Shown piece after piece: positions 44,123 to 58,588 of a stretch of DNA of 64,000 nucleotides. Both the position numbers and the translations under genes were made by a program. How positions within the stretch are numbered: the first letter of the stretch is position 1; every line of letters begins with the position of its first letter. A model generated the notes under the pieces. That model made no database searches. It saw only the letters and a program-made list of their open reading frames with translations, and was not told the DNA's origin. The stretch is from Galaxea fascicularis (lineage: Eukaryota; Cnidaria; Anthozoa; Scleractinia; Euphylliidae), in contig OX419336.1 of assembly GCA_948470475.1 (NCBI GenBank), positions 23,777,850 to 23,841,849 of the forward strand, read 5' to 3'.

Positions 44123-47100
44123 GTGATTACTTATTAATAATACACTTGAAAAAATAGACTACTTATAAAGCTTCAAGCCCATACATTGACTACTGAGGTA
44201 CGCAGAAGGCATTGCCCTCGATCTTCCGAAACTTGGAGAAGCTTTGAAAATATCCGGAGATCACCGGAAGTGTTCGGGTAATCTTCGGAAATCTTCGGTA
44301 GTGTTCGGGTAATCTTCGGAAGTGTTCGGGTGATCGTCGGACATCGTCGGAAGCATTCGGGTGATCTTCGGAAGTGTTCGGCGATCTTCGGAAATCTTCG
44401 GAAGGTTTCGCACGATATTCGGCGGTCTTCGAAATACATCGGTTGGTCTTCGGAAGTCTTCGAGTCTTCGTTTTAACTTCGGAAATCTTCGTTGTAATTT
44501 GCACTCGTGTTACACTTTTGCACTGGTGTTACACTTGAACTGCACTGCTCTCAGCCAATCACAATCGAGTAATTTTTTCAAGTGTATTATTATTAGCTTT
44601 ATCGTCACCGTCTTTGTTGTTGTGGGAAAGTATTCCCAATAACTTTGCGATTTTAAAAGATACTACTTAAAAACTTGGCTTTTGTACTTATTTTAACGTG
44701 CTCTTTCCAGCAATATCAAAAGTTGAACAAAGCCGTGGAAATTGAAAATTTCCATAACAGACCCCCTCCCTTTAATTATGTCTACCTTTATCTAGACTTT
44801 AACTAAGTCCTTCGTAGTGGTGCGGCTTTGTTTTGTCTGGTACGAAGACAATAATGCAAACACTTCTGCGCAGAAAGAGTCAGAGACCTTCGTATCGCAT
44901 AGGTTTTATTTAGTCTTGAGGACGCCGAAACGTCGACTTTTCACATCACTTAGAATTGAACGCTTGTCTTTTAGGCACCGTTCTTTCAAAGGTTCAACTG
45001 TGGGTAAAGCTCCAGTCATGTCAATGTGTGGCCGCAAGTCAGGTGGAGTGGTGCAGGTAAAAATGGGCGGTTGTAATAGAGTACTAAAGTGATGACGTCA
45101 TGAAAATGAAATTTCTGAAATTATGGGATTTGTCAGGATATTCTGAAAGAACAATGTCCAAGAGGCCTGCTTGCCAAAAATGAGCATTTGGGGACAAATT
45201 GTCTCTGAGATCGTAGCCCAGTTATGCTTACAAAATTCCATACAAACCCTTCTAAATTTTTTTTGGGTCGACCCACTTTAGTACTCTATTACTTCCCTGG
45301 TAATCAAGTGATCTACCGAATTAAACCCAACAAAATTTGCGCAAAAGTAGCTATGTTACGGAAAAATTTATTCGCTCCTACCACAGAGCCTACTCATGAC
45401 AATTTCGGTATTTAGAATGTCTTGCAGCGCTCACCTTGAAGGGAAAAATGTCTAGGAAAGTCTTCGAGTTCATCACAAGCTCATCACGAAAACTGGCTTT
45501 GTTAGAGTGAGTTTTTTGGTGACGCCTATTTACAATTTGTGGTTTAGTGAAATAAAATGTGGCGAAGTTTGCTCCACAAAGAATGAAGTTTGTCTCATTC
45601 CACGACATAACTGGAGCGAATCGGAGATACAAACACGCAAAATGTTGTTTTGGGAACCAAACTGCATTTTGAAGATAATTTGCTTCCCCGTCAAATGTAG
45701 GTGAATTCAGCACCCGAAAAATCGATTCTTGTACTGAGAAAAATATACTATTTTTCTTTGGCACATCCCGTATTATACCCTGGCTCTAGAGGCCCGTTGA
45801 AAAAATAAATATCCTCGAAAACCAAAATAGAAGGCCAGAGACGGGCAGAGAAACGTTATTTTCCTCTCGGCGCTTTGCGCCTCGTGACCGCGGCTTTGCC
45901 GCGTAATTTCCCTCCTCCAAAGAAAAAAAATAACCTTTGGCACCCAGGATACCCGTATAACCCTTTTTTTTCCTCATTCTGACAGGATCATGCAATTAGT
46001 GCAGCAGCCACCGGCGCAACTATGGCTCATGAAATGGGACATAACTTTGGCATGTTGCATGATGAAGATAGTAAGTTATAATTACAGACATGTTCAGTGT
46101 TGGCGCCCGTTTCTTGAACAAAGTGTCTAAATGGCTTGCAGCCGGTCAAGGTTGTAAAAACACTAAATGGCCGGCAGTCCGATTCGGGCTCCCTTTCAAG
46201 GGCTTTCTTTTCCTTAGACTTGGTACTTCGGGGGGATTTAGTGTGTTTTAGGTTAGGGATTAGGGCTAGGAGGCAAGGAATATGGACGTTTGTTATTAGG
46301 CTTGAAGATTTTGACCGGTTGCCGGTAATTTAGACGATTTGTACTTTGATAGTTTATATCAATAAAACTGCATCGCTTTCTTAACGGTTACTTCGATAGT
46401 TAAGTCTGTAAATGTCGTCTTTTGTTGAAAATATCATAAATTCCTCAGTTTTTCTGAATCTGTCAAGGAAATATCGGACTGCCGGCCATTTAGTGTTTTT
46501 ACAACCTTGACCAGCTGCCGGCCATTTAGACACAGCCTTTCTTGAAACTCCCGAAAAATTGTTTTACTTCCACCAGGTCCATTACCAGGAATTCGATTTC
46601 TAATGTCAGATTTTCAATAATTAAGAAACCACGCTACACTGAAAATTGAGAAATACGGTGGGTTAGGCCCGGTTCAAACGTCGAACTTTACATGTGCCGA
46701 ATCTAATAATTAGATTCGGTACATGTAAAGTGCGACGTTTGAATCAATTAGGTTCGACAGATTTGCGTTTGACCTTCCGTTCTATTCGACCGGGCTTGTC
46801 GAATAGAACGGCAAAAAATCGACTTCATTTCAAACGTCGAACTTTGACATGTGCCGAATCTAATGCATACATTACAAATACATTATATAAATTAATTTTT
46901 ACCCAGAGTTCTGCTCATTTCCTATTTTTGTCATGCGCACACAACTTGTTTTGATCATTCCGAACAAAATGGCGGTAAGATCGGAACACATGTGTTCCTC
47001 TTGCTTCGAGAGTACTAAAAATACTTGCCTGAAGTGTATGAACTACTTCTGTATGCGGTGTTCCGTGTTTGAAAATGATGAGGATGTAGCTGGATGGAAA

Positions 47101-50100
47101 GCACGCAGTTTGGTGGCGTACTGTGGGCCATGTTTCGAAGAGAAAATGACAAAAGAAATGAATCATGAGGATGTTGATCATGATCAAGAACGAACTGGAC
47201 GAGGAACTGTGATGTTCCTTTGGGAAATCAGCAATACTAGAACGAAAGCCAAATTCAAAAATCGCTTTCTCCTGGCAGCGAGGTTGTTTAACGCTAACTG
47301 CATCTGGAGTCGCCTTCTTCTTCCCTCCTTGATCGCACATGCAAGGAAAACAAGCTCTTCGTTTCCACAATTTGTCTTTCCCGCATTTTTTCCGCCATTT
47401 TGCAAAGCAATAACCGCTGACTGCAAAAGTGTCATGTTCACTTTTGCAATTAAGTTCGACTCAATTAGGTTCGACGTTTGAATCAACTGCCGAACTTAAT
47501 TATTTGGGTTGACCCAAATTAGTGTTAGGTTCGGCACATGTTAATTTCGACGGGGGGAAATAGGGGGTATATTGGTATCCCACTACTCCCCCTGGTCGGG
47601 CCTGAAATGTTCTCCGGTCAGTATTTGATGTTCTAGACTTGAAACAACTGACGTACAACTGTATGATACGATTGTCACGATTCATTCGTGAGGAAGTGTT
47701 TACGGAAATGCCTCGACAAATTAAGTTCACAGCTCAAAGTTCTTCCTGAAATGCAAACATCTGTACCCATTTCACTGTCCAAGGACTCCATTGACTGGTC
47801 TACAAGTTGTAACATATAACACCCTTCTGATTTCGCCGTTCTTTATAATTTTACTGAGTTCATGAATGAAGGCAATCCTGATCGTGTTTCACAAATTTCA
47901 AGTCTTTTTTCCGGTATGTGACGTCATGCCAGTTTTGACAGGAAGTAAGTAAATTGCTTGACGAACTTGACCTTATTACTTATTCTGACCTAGCCTCCCA
48001 CGCAGCCGTTTTTAAGGGAGTCGTATTTCACCTCGCTGTGGGGAGGTGGTGAAATGCGACTTCCCTAAAAACGACTGCGTGGGAGGCTAATTTTGACCGG
48101 AAGCGTGTACGTCGTTTTGCCATTGTTGGCATAAAGTTTGTGCGTGGCGTGGATGTTGCTTCGGCGTGTTGCCAGTTTTGTTGCGTAGTCGTTCAAGTAG
48201 AACTTCCGCTGACGGACACCTCATGTAACCGGAAACCAACAAAACACTGTCCCGGTAAATTTCTGCACTGAAACCCAACCTTTGGAACACGTACTCTAAC
48301 GGATGTCCGCTTACGGGATGTTTGACTGTTGACTGTTTAGGGGCCGACCATTTAATTCTTGAGGGAGGGGGGGGGGGGCGGGTGATTTTGAAAAAAAATT
48401 TCCCGCAAACGCTTGTTGCTAGAAAACAATTGCATGCAGCACAAATGAAATAGAAAAAAATTCCTGCACTGCTGCAAGCAAGAAAAAAAATGTTGCAAAG
48501 CTATTTCATCATTACTGAGGGGCTTTACAAAATCCCAGCAAAACTGCAACCATTCCGGATAATCTGCAAGGCAGCGAGCCACTCTGGTTAGCCTATTAAA
48601 ATAACACATTGATTGGCCTAAATAACACTCTGGTTAGCCTAAACGTCACACCGGGTGGCCTACAGTTAGCTTAGGTAGCTTGCTGTTTGCCCTTATAATG
48701 GGGTAAGGGATTTCTTGCTTGCTTGGTTCACATGGCTCTAAGTCATAGGAGTCATGCAAGCCATTACGGTTAGCCTAAATTACACATTGGCTAGCCTAGT
48801 TAGCACTGTAGTTAGCCTACAGTTCCTTAGGTAGCTTGCGGTTATTGGGATCAGGGATTTCTGGCTTGCTGGCTCGCTTTGTATCCAAACTCGTTAGCTT
48901 ATGACAAGCAGTAATGGAGGTAAATTTTTCTATTTGAAGAATCAAGTTTTATTAGACAAAGAAAAATCATTTGTTCATTTTTAATCTTTTCAACTGAAGC
49001 ATTTTCATGTAAGTACTTTCTATTGAAATATAAGCTTTTTGCAATGTCTTTTTTTTAATTAAGAAGCTAAACATTTTCAAATCTACCGCTGGAGCATCAC
49101 TTTATAACATGAGAATATTGTTATTAGGTAATATTAAATCAGTGATTCTAAAGAATGACATTCCGAAAACATGTAGCTATACAAGAATGATTTTGTATAG
49201 CTTACAACGTTTTAAGGCTTTGCAGCTCCATATTATAACTATTACTGCAATAACCACAATGTTAATGTAAATACATTCTGTAAATGTAAACACGACACTT
49301 TTTTGAGGGAAAAAAAATCCTGCAGAGAAATGAGGAGAGAAAAAAAATATCCTGCCCACCAGGTTGCTAGAAAAAAAAAACTTGCTGACCAGAAATCACC
49401 CCCCCCCCCCCCCCCTCAAGAGTTGAATGGTCGGTCCCTTAAGTGCGTCGTGCTTGTGGTGTGGCTGGCAGCCGCTTGTTGTTTCAGTGGGCTGCCAAGT
49501 TTTTCGGAATTTAGAGCTCACCAATTGTAGCGTGAAGTTGAAAGATTGAAATAAAGTAGACAGAAAACTTACCGTGCGAATCCGAAAACTGTGAACACTT
49601 TGATTTGATTTTGACATTTCCCATTGTGCAGCAACCAGTCAGAAGCAACATGTAACCATAACCTAATTACTGTTTCTGTTTGCGGTTTACTTTTCTCGCG
49701 CGTGATTTGCTTTTTACTGGAAACAATAACATTTCATAAATATTTGTAGTGTTCACGGTTTTCGGATTTTCACAGTAAAAGTTAAAAATATTATGTAAGC
49801 AACTCGTTTGTTATTGAATCCGAATAAATTAAAGGAGGATAACTATCCATCTGAGTATTTTTGGCGGATGCCGGAGCCCAATTCCCTGATTGGCTGTCTC
49901 GGAAGATTCAGAAAAATTTAGTGGAACAATTCAATACAAACGGAAAGTCCGCGGCGACACAACTGAGTTGATTCTGCCTTAGATCAACACTTCTTAACAG
50001 TCGAGAGAAGAAAAAAGGAAGTAACTAAATGATTGTAACTTCACATTTGAATGAATAATTTATTATAATTTTAGTTGGAGAAGCCTTCATTTTCAGCTGT

Positions 50101-53100
50101 TTTCAATCAAAGTATCCTCTACAACAGGGGTTGAATCAAAACGCTTCTCCGCGAATGTGACTTTGTGTTCAGTATCAGTGAACTGACCTTTGAAAGTTTG
50201 GGTTGGATTGCGGACGTATACATGGTAAAAACTGAATGTTTTTCTACAAAAGTGTTTAGACTGACTTTGTTTGTGATTCAGTTAAAGGTTGTAAATGTAA
50301 CGCACCGGCTGAAAATCAAGGCTGCATTATGTCTGCAGTGGCCAAGTAAGTGCTTTGTCCAAGCCATTGGCTAATGAGAACCCCGGTGTTGATGGGAGTT
50401 AAACAAGTTAAGGACGCGCACTTTTTACGAACTCGAGTGCTCGCCAAAACAGCTTGAGAGTGTTTACAATTTGAGCAGGAGATCCTGAAATGCCGTTTGT
50501 GAATGAAATGAATCGCCAATTTTGCAAAAATTCCATGCGGAGTTTTAAAATGCGATGGAAACGGATAGAGAAAAGCTGTGAAATTCATAAAGTTTCTAGG
50601 AGTTTTATCCGTGAAAACACAGTTGTGTGAAATACTTTGTAGTATCACTAGAAGAATTTCCTCCAAAGGTTTCTTAAGAATTGATTGAAACTTTACACGT
50701 TTCCTCTGATCCTCTTATTTTGATACACTCACGACCTGTTCTTATCGACTTGAGAGCTCACAACGGTTATGAACTACTGTCAAACTAGTCGACTACTATT
50801 GCAATTCAGTTGCTTTTTCGTGAAATCATCTCCGCGATCGGTGAAACCCTCTTATAACCAGTGCTGTTCACCTCTATTAGATGTGCGTGAATTGTAGTAG
50901 CCTTAACTATAGCTGACAGAAGTAGCGCGTTCAGTTTTTCAATATCAAACTGAAGATAACATTTCCTTTCAGGAGTAAACCATCTAATGAATGGTCCTCG
51001 TGTAGTGTGGATTATTATAACAAGTATTTAAAAAGAGGAATGGATGCATGTTTGTTCAACACTCCACCAACTGTAAGTTCTCACAGATTTTGCACTCACA
51101 TGTCTTGAGTCTACCAAACTCAAAATATTTAAAGTCACGACAGAAATACGCCATTTTGCTAGTGATAATTTCGAAGTGAATTGTGGGTAGATCGGTTGCG
51201 AGTGGGTTCATAAATGATATGAGCACTACAGGATGCTATGATCAGCAATGTCTCAACAGATCAGTGGTGGCGAAAAAAGAGAGATGGTGAATGTTTAGTT
51301 CGAGTCTGAAATAAGGCGTAGTATTCAAGGTTGGTGAACACGTCTGGAGTAACAAAGTGAAAGGCATCATACGTGGGGCATTAATTGAAAGATCTCAGAA
51401 TTCTCGGTCTTAATGTTTTTTGACCAACTTGTGCGTTATCGAACTGTTCTTTATAGTTACTTTAACTGAAATATTATGTGCTGCTGATTTACGGATAGTT
51501 CGAGCTTTGTCTTATTATTTGCTACGGTTGCGATGCTCCGGAATGAGGTCAGAGCCCCGTGTTTGTATTTTTGCAGTTGTTTGGAGATGCTGATTGCGGT
51601 AATGGCTTCAAAGAGGAAGGCGAGGAATGCGACTGTGGTAGCGTAGAGGTAAGATGAAAGATATTGTGGAAGAACGTTCTAGTGGACTGTCCGACTGCAA
51701 GGATTTTGCCGTGGAATAGGTGGTTAGCTCGTCGCCCAGTTTCCCCCAACACTGCGATGTAATCGAACTTAAAGGCCATATCACAATACCTGGATGTTGA
51801 TTACACACTGAGCACGATTTTACCATTTATTTTAAGGTCATGATTTGTGGTGCGGGGTGCAGTTTGAACCCGAAATCCCTCGCTCAGTAGTCCGATGTTC
51901 TTACCATGTGAACTAAGGTGCCGCAATGCAGTTGATCCACATTCTTCTGTTATGTTATTACACAGGAGTGTGAAAAGTACAGTGACGGCTGCTGTAATGC
52001 CACTACCTGCAAACTTCATCCTGATGCCGAATGTGATACTGGCCCTTGTTGTGGAAATTGTAAGGTGCGTTTTCACAAACCTACCGTAGCGGAACTGCAC
52101 TGTTGTCAGGCAAGCTTCACAACTGTACTGAAGGCTTTTACAAATTAAGAAACAAGAAGTGACAAAGACACCTTACTTTACGGCTTTACATCATTCGTAG
52201 TCAAGAGAAAAAATTCAAATTGTACGTACTACGGCCTCTGCGGCAAAATGACGACGGCGTCCAAAAATAAGGAGAAAATGAGATCTAATAGCTTCATATC
52301 AAAGCATCATTTTAAAGGTACATATATAGCCCGAAATTTGCGTTATGGTAATACTTACCTTGAGCTGCCTGCCTTATATTTAGAATGGCCGGTTGTACTG
52401 TTAACTGGAGGTTTCTCGTAGATAAAGAGAAGAGGTCGATCTTTGTATGGATAGACCACTTTTGCTTGATTCTGAATTTTCTGAAGTCTACGACAAGCGC
52501 AAATTCTACCTGATTTTTTTGTCTCCTGTGAATAACGTTTCTCCCTTTCATTTGAATCCAGCTCAAACCTCAAGGTTATCTTTGCCGAGACAAAGTGAAC
52601 GAATGTGATCTCCCCGAAGTTTGTACAGGAACGTCTGAATTGGTGAGTTTTGTTTGTTTCTAACCTTACAAAAAGCGCATCTCGGGAATGACTCAAAGTA
52701 ATAGAAATTGTTAAGTAGTCTCGTCCCACGGTGTTTGGTCACGCGTCATAATCCTCTCTCCTTTGTTATGATTGGCTTTCTCCCAGCTGACGTCATTCTG
52801 ACATTTCCTGGCGTGGCGTGCTAGACCTACGTCATATTTATCCATGTGTATCTCGTATGGCACAGTCTGGGACCTGTCAAACTGGGACCTCAAAACAGGG
52901 AAATGTTTACCGGCAAAATAATTCGTTGATAGTCTTCACGTTTTTGTGGTGACGCGTTCTCCACGTTGGCTTGACAGGGAAAAATTATCTACTGTCCTTG
53001 CGGCTAAATAAAGGCGCTTTGAGGTGGCAAGTTAACCGTGACAATGTTTTTGTTTTTAGTGTCCCAACAACAAGTACGTTCACGATGGCCGGCCATGTGC

Positions 53101-53651
53101 GAACAACAGGGTGAGAAAGTTTATTTAGCACAAAGGCTAATGGGATCGAGCAAATACATGAAACAAATAATTCAAATAAGAATCCCAACTGGCGGGAGGC
53201 AGACCATTTACAAGGATGACCGAGGAGTTGAACCATGCACTTACCCAGAACAACACCAACTAGTGGCCAGAGCGGGATTTGAACCCTGATCAACGCATTG
53301 AAATCCAGCGCCCTAAGCCACTCGGCCATCCTGCCTCCACATGCAGTGGTCCTTCTGGGACGTGAAAGGTACTAACGTTGTATGTGGCAGTGAGATGGCA
53401 AGTGGCGACGACTAAAAGATTTCAAAAGAAAAGGTTTTTGGTTTTTAGTTACAATGCTAAGTCCGCTTAGTACTGCCAATTTGAGAACTAGATATAGAGG
53501 AACAACAAAAAACATTCAATTATTTATTCTTTGTTGTATGCGACTGTTACATGTTAATAGATACATAGAGGATATTACATGCCCGCGCGTGGATATGAAT
53601 TTTATATTCGAGTGGCCAACTCGATATCTCACGAGTGAGCGCAGCGAACTC

Positions 53652-53700
<49 letters not shown>

Positions 53701-53703
53701 GGC

Positions 53704-53747
<44 letters not shown>

Positions 53748-53957
53748 CCATTTCACTTTAATATTTTCAATGGTCTTAAAGTAGAACGTGTCGTTACTAA
53801 ACATGGAAGAAGTACACGGCCTTAAAGCGTGGACGAAATTCAAAATCATTTTTATTGCAATGTGATAAAGTCTAAAATGATGGCCCTTAGAATTCTAGAT
53901 TCCGAGGAAAGCCAGTTGTAAACAACAAAGCCGCGATTTATTATGTAACCATAACGA

Positions 53958-53996
<39 letters not shown>

Positions 53997-56900
53997 TAAA
54001 AATTATTTCTTTATTTACAAAGATTGCAATATCTGAGAGAAAAATAATAATAAAATTAAATCAAATCACCTATTTACATGAAATCATAGATTAGCAGATA
54101 TAAATTATCCCGTTTATACTATTGACACGGCCCGCAAATAGCAAAGGCACATCCCACGCGCACAAACTTCACATTTTCACCGAGTGCATTACAGTGCGAC
54201 TACTTCAACCAAGGCCACCCAGGAAAATTTCGTGCAAACTAGCCAATGAGAATCTTACATCGGAACAATGGATTTTGACAAAACTAATTATGTATGAGAA
54301 ATTTACCCACTATCGAAGCACAACAAAATTCAAATTGCCGCTATTCTGCTGTGTCGGAAACAGGATAATTAGTACTGTAACGATTGCGAGATATCTGCCC
54401 GGAAATCGAGTGTCACGATCTGTCTGGTCCGATGAATAAGCTTGTTTATCTTTTGTTTAGCCAATCAACTTACGTTTGATCAAGGTGTGTTCGTGAGATA
54501 AGAGAACCATTGATTGTAGTTTTAGTTGGTTAGAGTCTTCTGCACGGAATCGGGGAAATAAATTTCTGGAGAACAGTGACAGTGTGGGCTCCTCACTTAT
54601 TCCCCACAGCTGTTTCATCACTCGAACATTATAAGCCAATTTGTAAAAAAAATTGTTGGGTGGCCTTGGTCGGAGTAGTTGCACTGTAATAGTTTGTCAG
54701 TAAACTAAGTGTAAATTGTGGAAAATTCTCCATGCTTCTTTGACTGAAGATTGAAGAGGTGCCAATAACAGCGTGAACGCGTTGCAAAAATACTGACTCA
54801 CTTTGACAGCTGATTTCTGATTGGTCGACGAAATCTCCGTATGGCGTTTTCATTCCATCAATTCTATGCGGAATCTTAGTAAGTACGAAAAAGAAATACT
54901 CGTTGGAGACGAAGTAACTTTGTTTTCCCGCCAAAATGCGCTCGCTTGCGGTTGGAAGTTAAACGGACGAAGCGAAACAACATTTTTCCAACTTGAAATG
55001 TACCGATTTGTTAGCGACTTTACTTTAACTTTGCTCAAGTTGTACAGTTTTAATTTTGTTGATGTGTTTTGTTTCCTTTTTTCAGGGATACTGTTACAAA
55101 GGTGAATGCCCGACACATGATGAGCAATGTCAAGATTTGTGGGGGCCAGGTATGCACTGAATTGACCGGATGGTCGTTTAGTTATAGAAGACAGGATTAC
55201 AAATACAAAATTTGCCTTCCGATTTACTCTAAGGGGCTGTCTTCAATATCTGTCTTAAGTATTAATTTATCAAAGCATGTGTCCACCGGTTTTGAACGCC
55301 TACCTATCGCAGCTCTAAGCTACTTGGACTGCGATGACAAAATGGAGATGACAACAAGCAAGAGTTTTACGAGTATAATAATGGCGTCTTCGCTGTTGAA
55401 ACGTGAAATTACCAACGTGAAATAGTATTTGAAGTAGTAGTTGATATTGTTGTTGTTGATTGTCAAAAGGAGCAGAATGGAAAATTCTAAACAATATCCT
55501 TGCGAATGAATTTTAACAAACTGAAAAGCTTGTCCAACAGAATGTCAATTCACTTTGACGGTATGAAATTGCAACTGGGTCCCTTTAGATCCCGCGACGC
55601 GTTTCACGAATAACAGTTGTCTCAACCCGCTTTTCTTCTTGTCCAATGCATTGTTGACTTTCAGACGCCAAGACTGGTCCAGTCATATGCTATAAGATAA
55701 ATGAACAGGGTACGGTGAGAGGAAACTGCCATCAGCCGGGAAACAACCTCTATCTCAAATGTGCGCCAAAGTAAGTGAAGCTGTGTATAGGTCCGCAAGT
55801 GTGCAAAATGGCCTCATTGCCTGTGGCGAAGGAAACGCTTTCTAATCTATTCTGTCTGATATTTCGTGGGTATCCTGTAAACCAAGTGCGATCTTCCAAG
55901 GAACGTTTTTGGTTGCATTGATTAGGCGTCGTTGGGAAGTATTATTTTCTCGCTATTTTGAATTAGTTTTAGGGGCGTGCGACACTGCTCACTTTGTGAT
56001 TTGTGTTGTGATTTGTAAGCCGTAAGCGAAGTTGTTTTGACAAGAACTAATTTGGATTAGTGGTTGTTTACGTGATCGGTATGGAACAATGTCCGTAAAC
56101 CGTTTAGCAGTTTTTTATTTCGAGATGGTTTTCTTGCGATTCCATCGATAGGCAACGATAGATTTTTAGGAAAGATTTTAGCACAGCCCTGTTAATTGTA
56201 CTTGCGTCACTGTCATACTAACCTTCATACAAAAACGGCGGACGTGTATACAGTTTGAGTCTAAAAATGAATGCATGATTAATGAATGGAGACGTGCGGA
56301 ACTCCTGATCCTTTTCCATTAGAAAACGTCTCTTTAATTTTGAGAGCCTCTCTTGTTTATTTACTGCGCATTCAGGTTACGTTTGTTGTCCTTCACGAAA
56401 TTTGATTTATGCCAAAACACTCAGTAGTAAAACACAGTAGTAAAGGGGTTAACATCCCTTCGAACGCACTTTTTATGCGTTTATTGTTTCTACAGTCTAA
56501 CCTCTATTAAGCAGCGACCTATTAATGGCCAGCCCCTATTAAGCGGCCAGTAATCAAAGTCCCGATGACGGTTTTGCTATTGTTTTTGTTTTTTACCCCT
56601 ATTAAGCGCTTAATTGGGCTCTGACTGTAGTTATTTTTCTAGTTCCTGCAGTTAGAGCGCATACAGGGGTAGTTAGTTTCAGAAAAGAAAGTTGAGACGC
56701 TGCCTTTGTAATTCATACATGGCGTTCTTTGATATGCGTCAAAAGTTGAGAAAAAGTAGTGTAGAGCACGGCTGCCAAGATTTATCCGTAAACATTTACG
56801 GAATAAAAGAAGCATTTCGAATATCGAGTGCAGTGCTCGTCCTTAACTTTTTAACAAAGTAGTCCAAGGGCTAGTGGAGTTTAAAACATACTAGCCAAAT

Positions 56901-58343
56901 GGTGTTGTTTGGTAGCCAATCATCATACTATCTCCAAAACTCTTCTATTACAAGTAGCCCAGTGGCCAGTGGTTCTCAAATTTTACTAGCCCAAACCAAA
57001 TTTCTACTAGTCTTGGGCTAGTGGACTACCGCTAAGGTCGAGCACTGGAGTGGAAAAAAGTTTGTACCTTTGTTGTGACTTGAGGTGAAAGAGGTATTTC
57101 ATTCTTATGTGCTACTCTGTTGTTTTATTTTTAGGGACAGGCTTTGTGGAATGCTGCAGTGTACGAACATTAAGGACGTTGATTTTCCCGTTATTGGTAC
57201 AGAACGTACCGTTTACCCTCACTCCTATGGTCAAACCTTGTGCAAGTTAGTATGAATGTGTTTTCTTCATTAACGAATGAAAGATTTCCCGACTCCGAAA
57301 CACTGAACACTGCGGTCATCCTTTTGTGCACCCTGGGAGTGTTCAGCTAGGAAAACACGTGATCGCTCGTGGAAAACACCCACTGTTCGGAAATGCGCTA
57401 CGCAAAAGGCGTTTCTTCTCGATAGCTTGCTGCTATTTCGTGCAGTAGGTTGCATTCATCAGGGACTGCCTGTGGTGTGACCAACTCAGGTAGCCCTTTC
57501 AATCTCCTGGACGTGCAAGTTACTTTTTAAGTGTGATCATTCAAATATAAACTCTTTCATAGTACCTTCCTGTTGAGTTCATCGTTTTCTGACACACTAA
57601 GTCACAACATGTTTAAACACAAGTGCAAAAAGGCTGAAGCTTCTTCTTGTTTCGTTATTTTAGAAGCGCTTCTCTATCTATTGGGCTGGATGTTCCTGAC
57701 CCAGGAGAGACCGCGGAAGGAACAAAATGCGGAGAAGATAAGGTAGGTTAACCTATATCAAAAAATGTTCTCTGTGTCAGCACGTGGTCTTGTGGTGATT
57801 TACATACTTTGATTTTGCTTTTGGCGGGAAGACCACAGGGTGAGTGAGTTGGCGTCATTGAATCGTGCGTTTTGATTGGTCCAGTCGCCAGACATGAATG
57901 ATATTTGCCAATTCAAATGCATACAAGTATTCTTTCTTCCCAAGAGTAATTCCCCTCTGGAACAGTCTACCCAGTGATGCTGTCTGTGCAAAATCAGTTA
58001 GCTCTTTCCAAGCTAAGTTAATGTATTAAGCCTTCGTGTTGAAACGTCTATCTTAATTTAACTTATTTAACTGTACTCCCTAATAGGATTATTAAATATG
58101 TATGTATGTAATATGTATTCATCAGTTGAACTAACAAATCAATTAATAACACAAATATATTCCATTGGTCAGTGCCTGTGTCTTACAAGGCGCGGAGGAC
58201 GTCAAATCGCGGTAAGAATTAACAATTATTGAATGAGGCTGAGTAGGATATGAAGAATTCTGCAGGTCGAGGAGGGTGCTATCCACCAAGGCCGAAGGCC
58301 GAGGTGGATAACATCCTCCGAGATCTGCAGAATTCTTCATATT

Positions 58344-58375
<32 letters not shown>

Positions 58376-58552
58376 ATTCATTCAAAATATTTTCAAACTC
58401 TTAAAGGAGAAAATGAGCTTTATTTTTAACAATTTCGCACCCTCCAACAATTTGTAGACCTAAAATAAAATAACACAATCTCGTCCCCAGCTTTTTTCGG
58501 TCAACGGTTCAATTCACGTCATTTTGACGTCATCGGTTCAATAATCTGCAGC

Positions 58553-58588
<36 letters not shown>

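Noticed and set aside
44173..44504. Arg/Pro-rich minus-strand ORFs
   Set aside because: They follow directly from the TTCGGAAG minisatellite periodicity in several frames.
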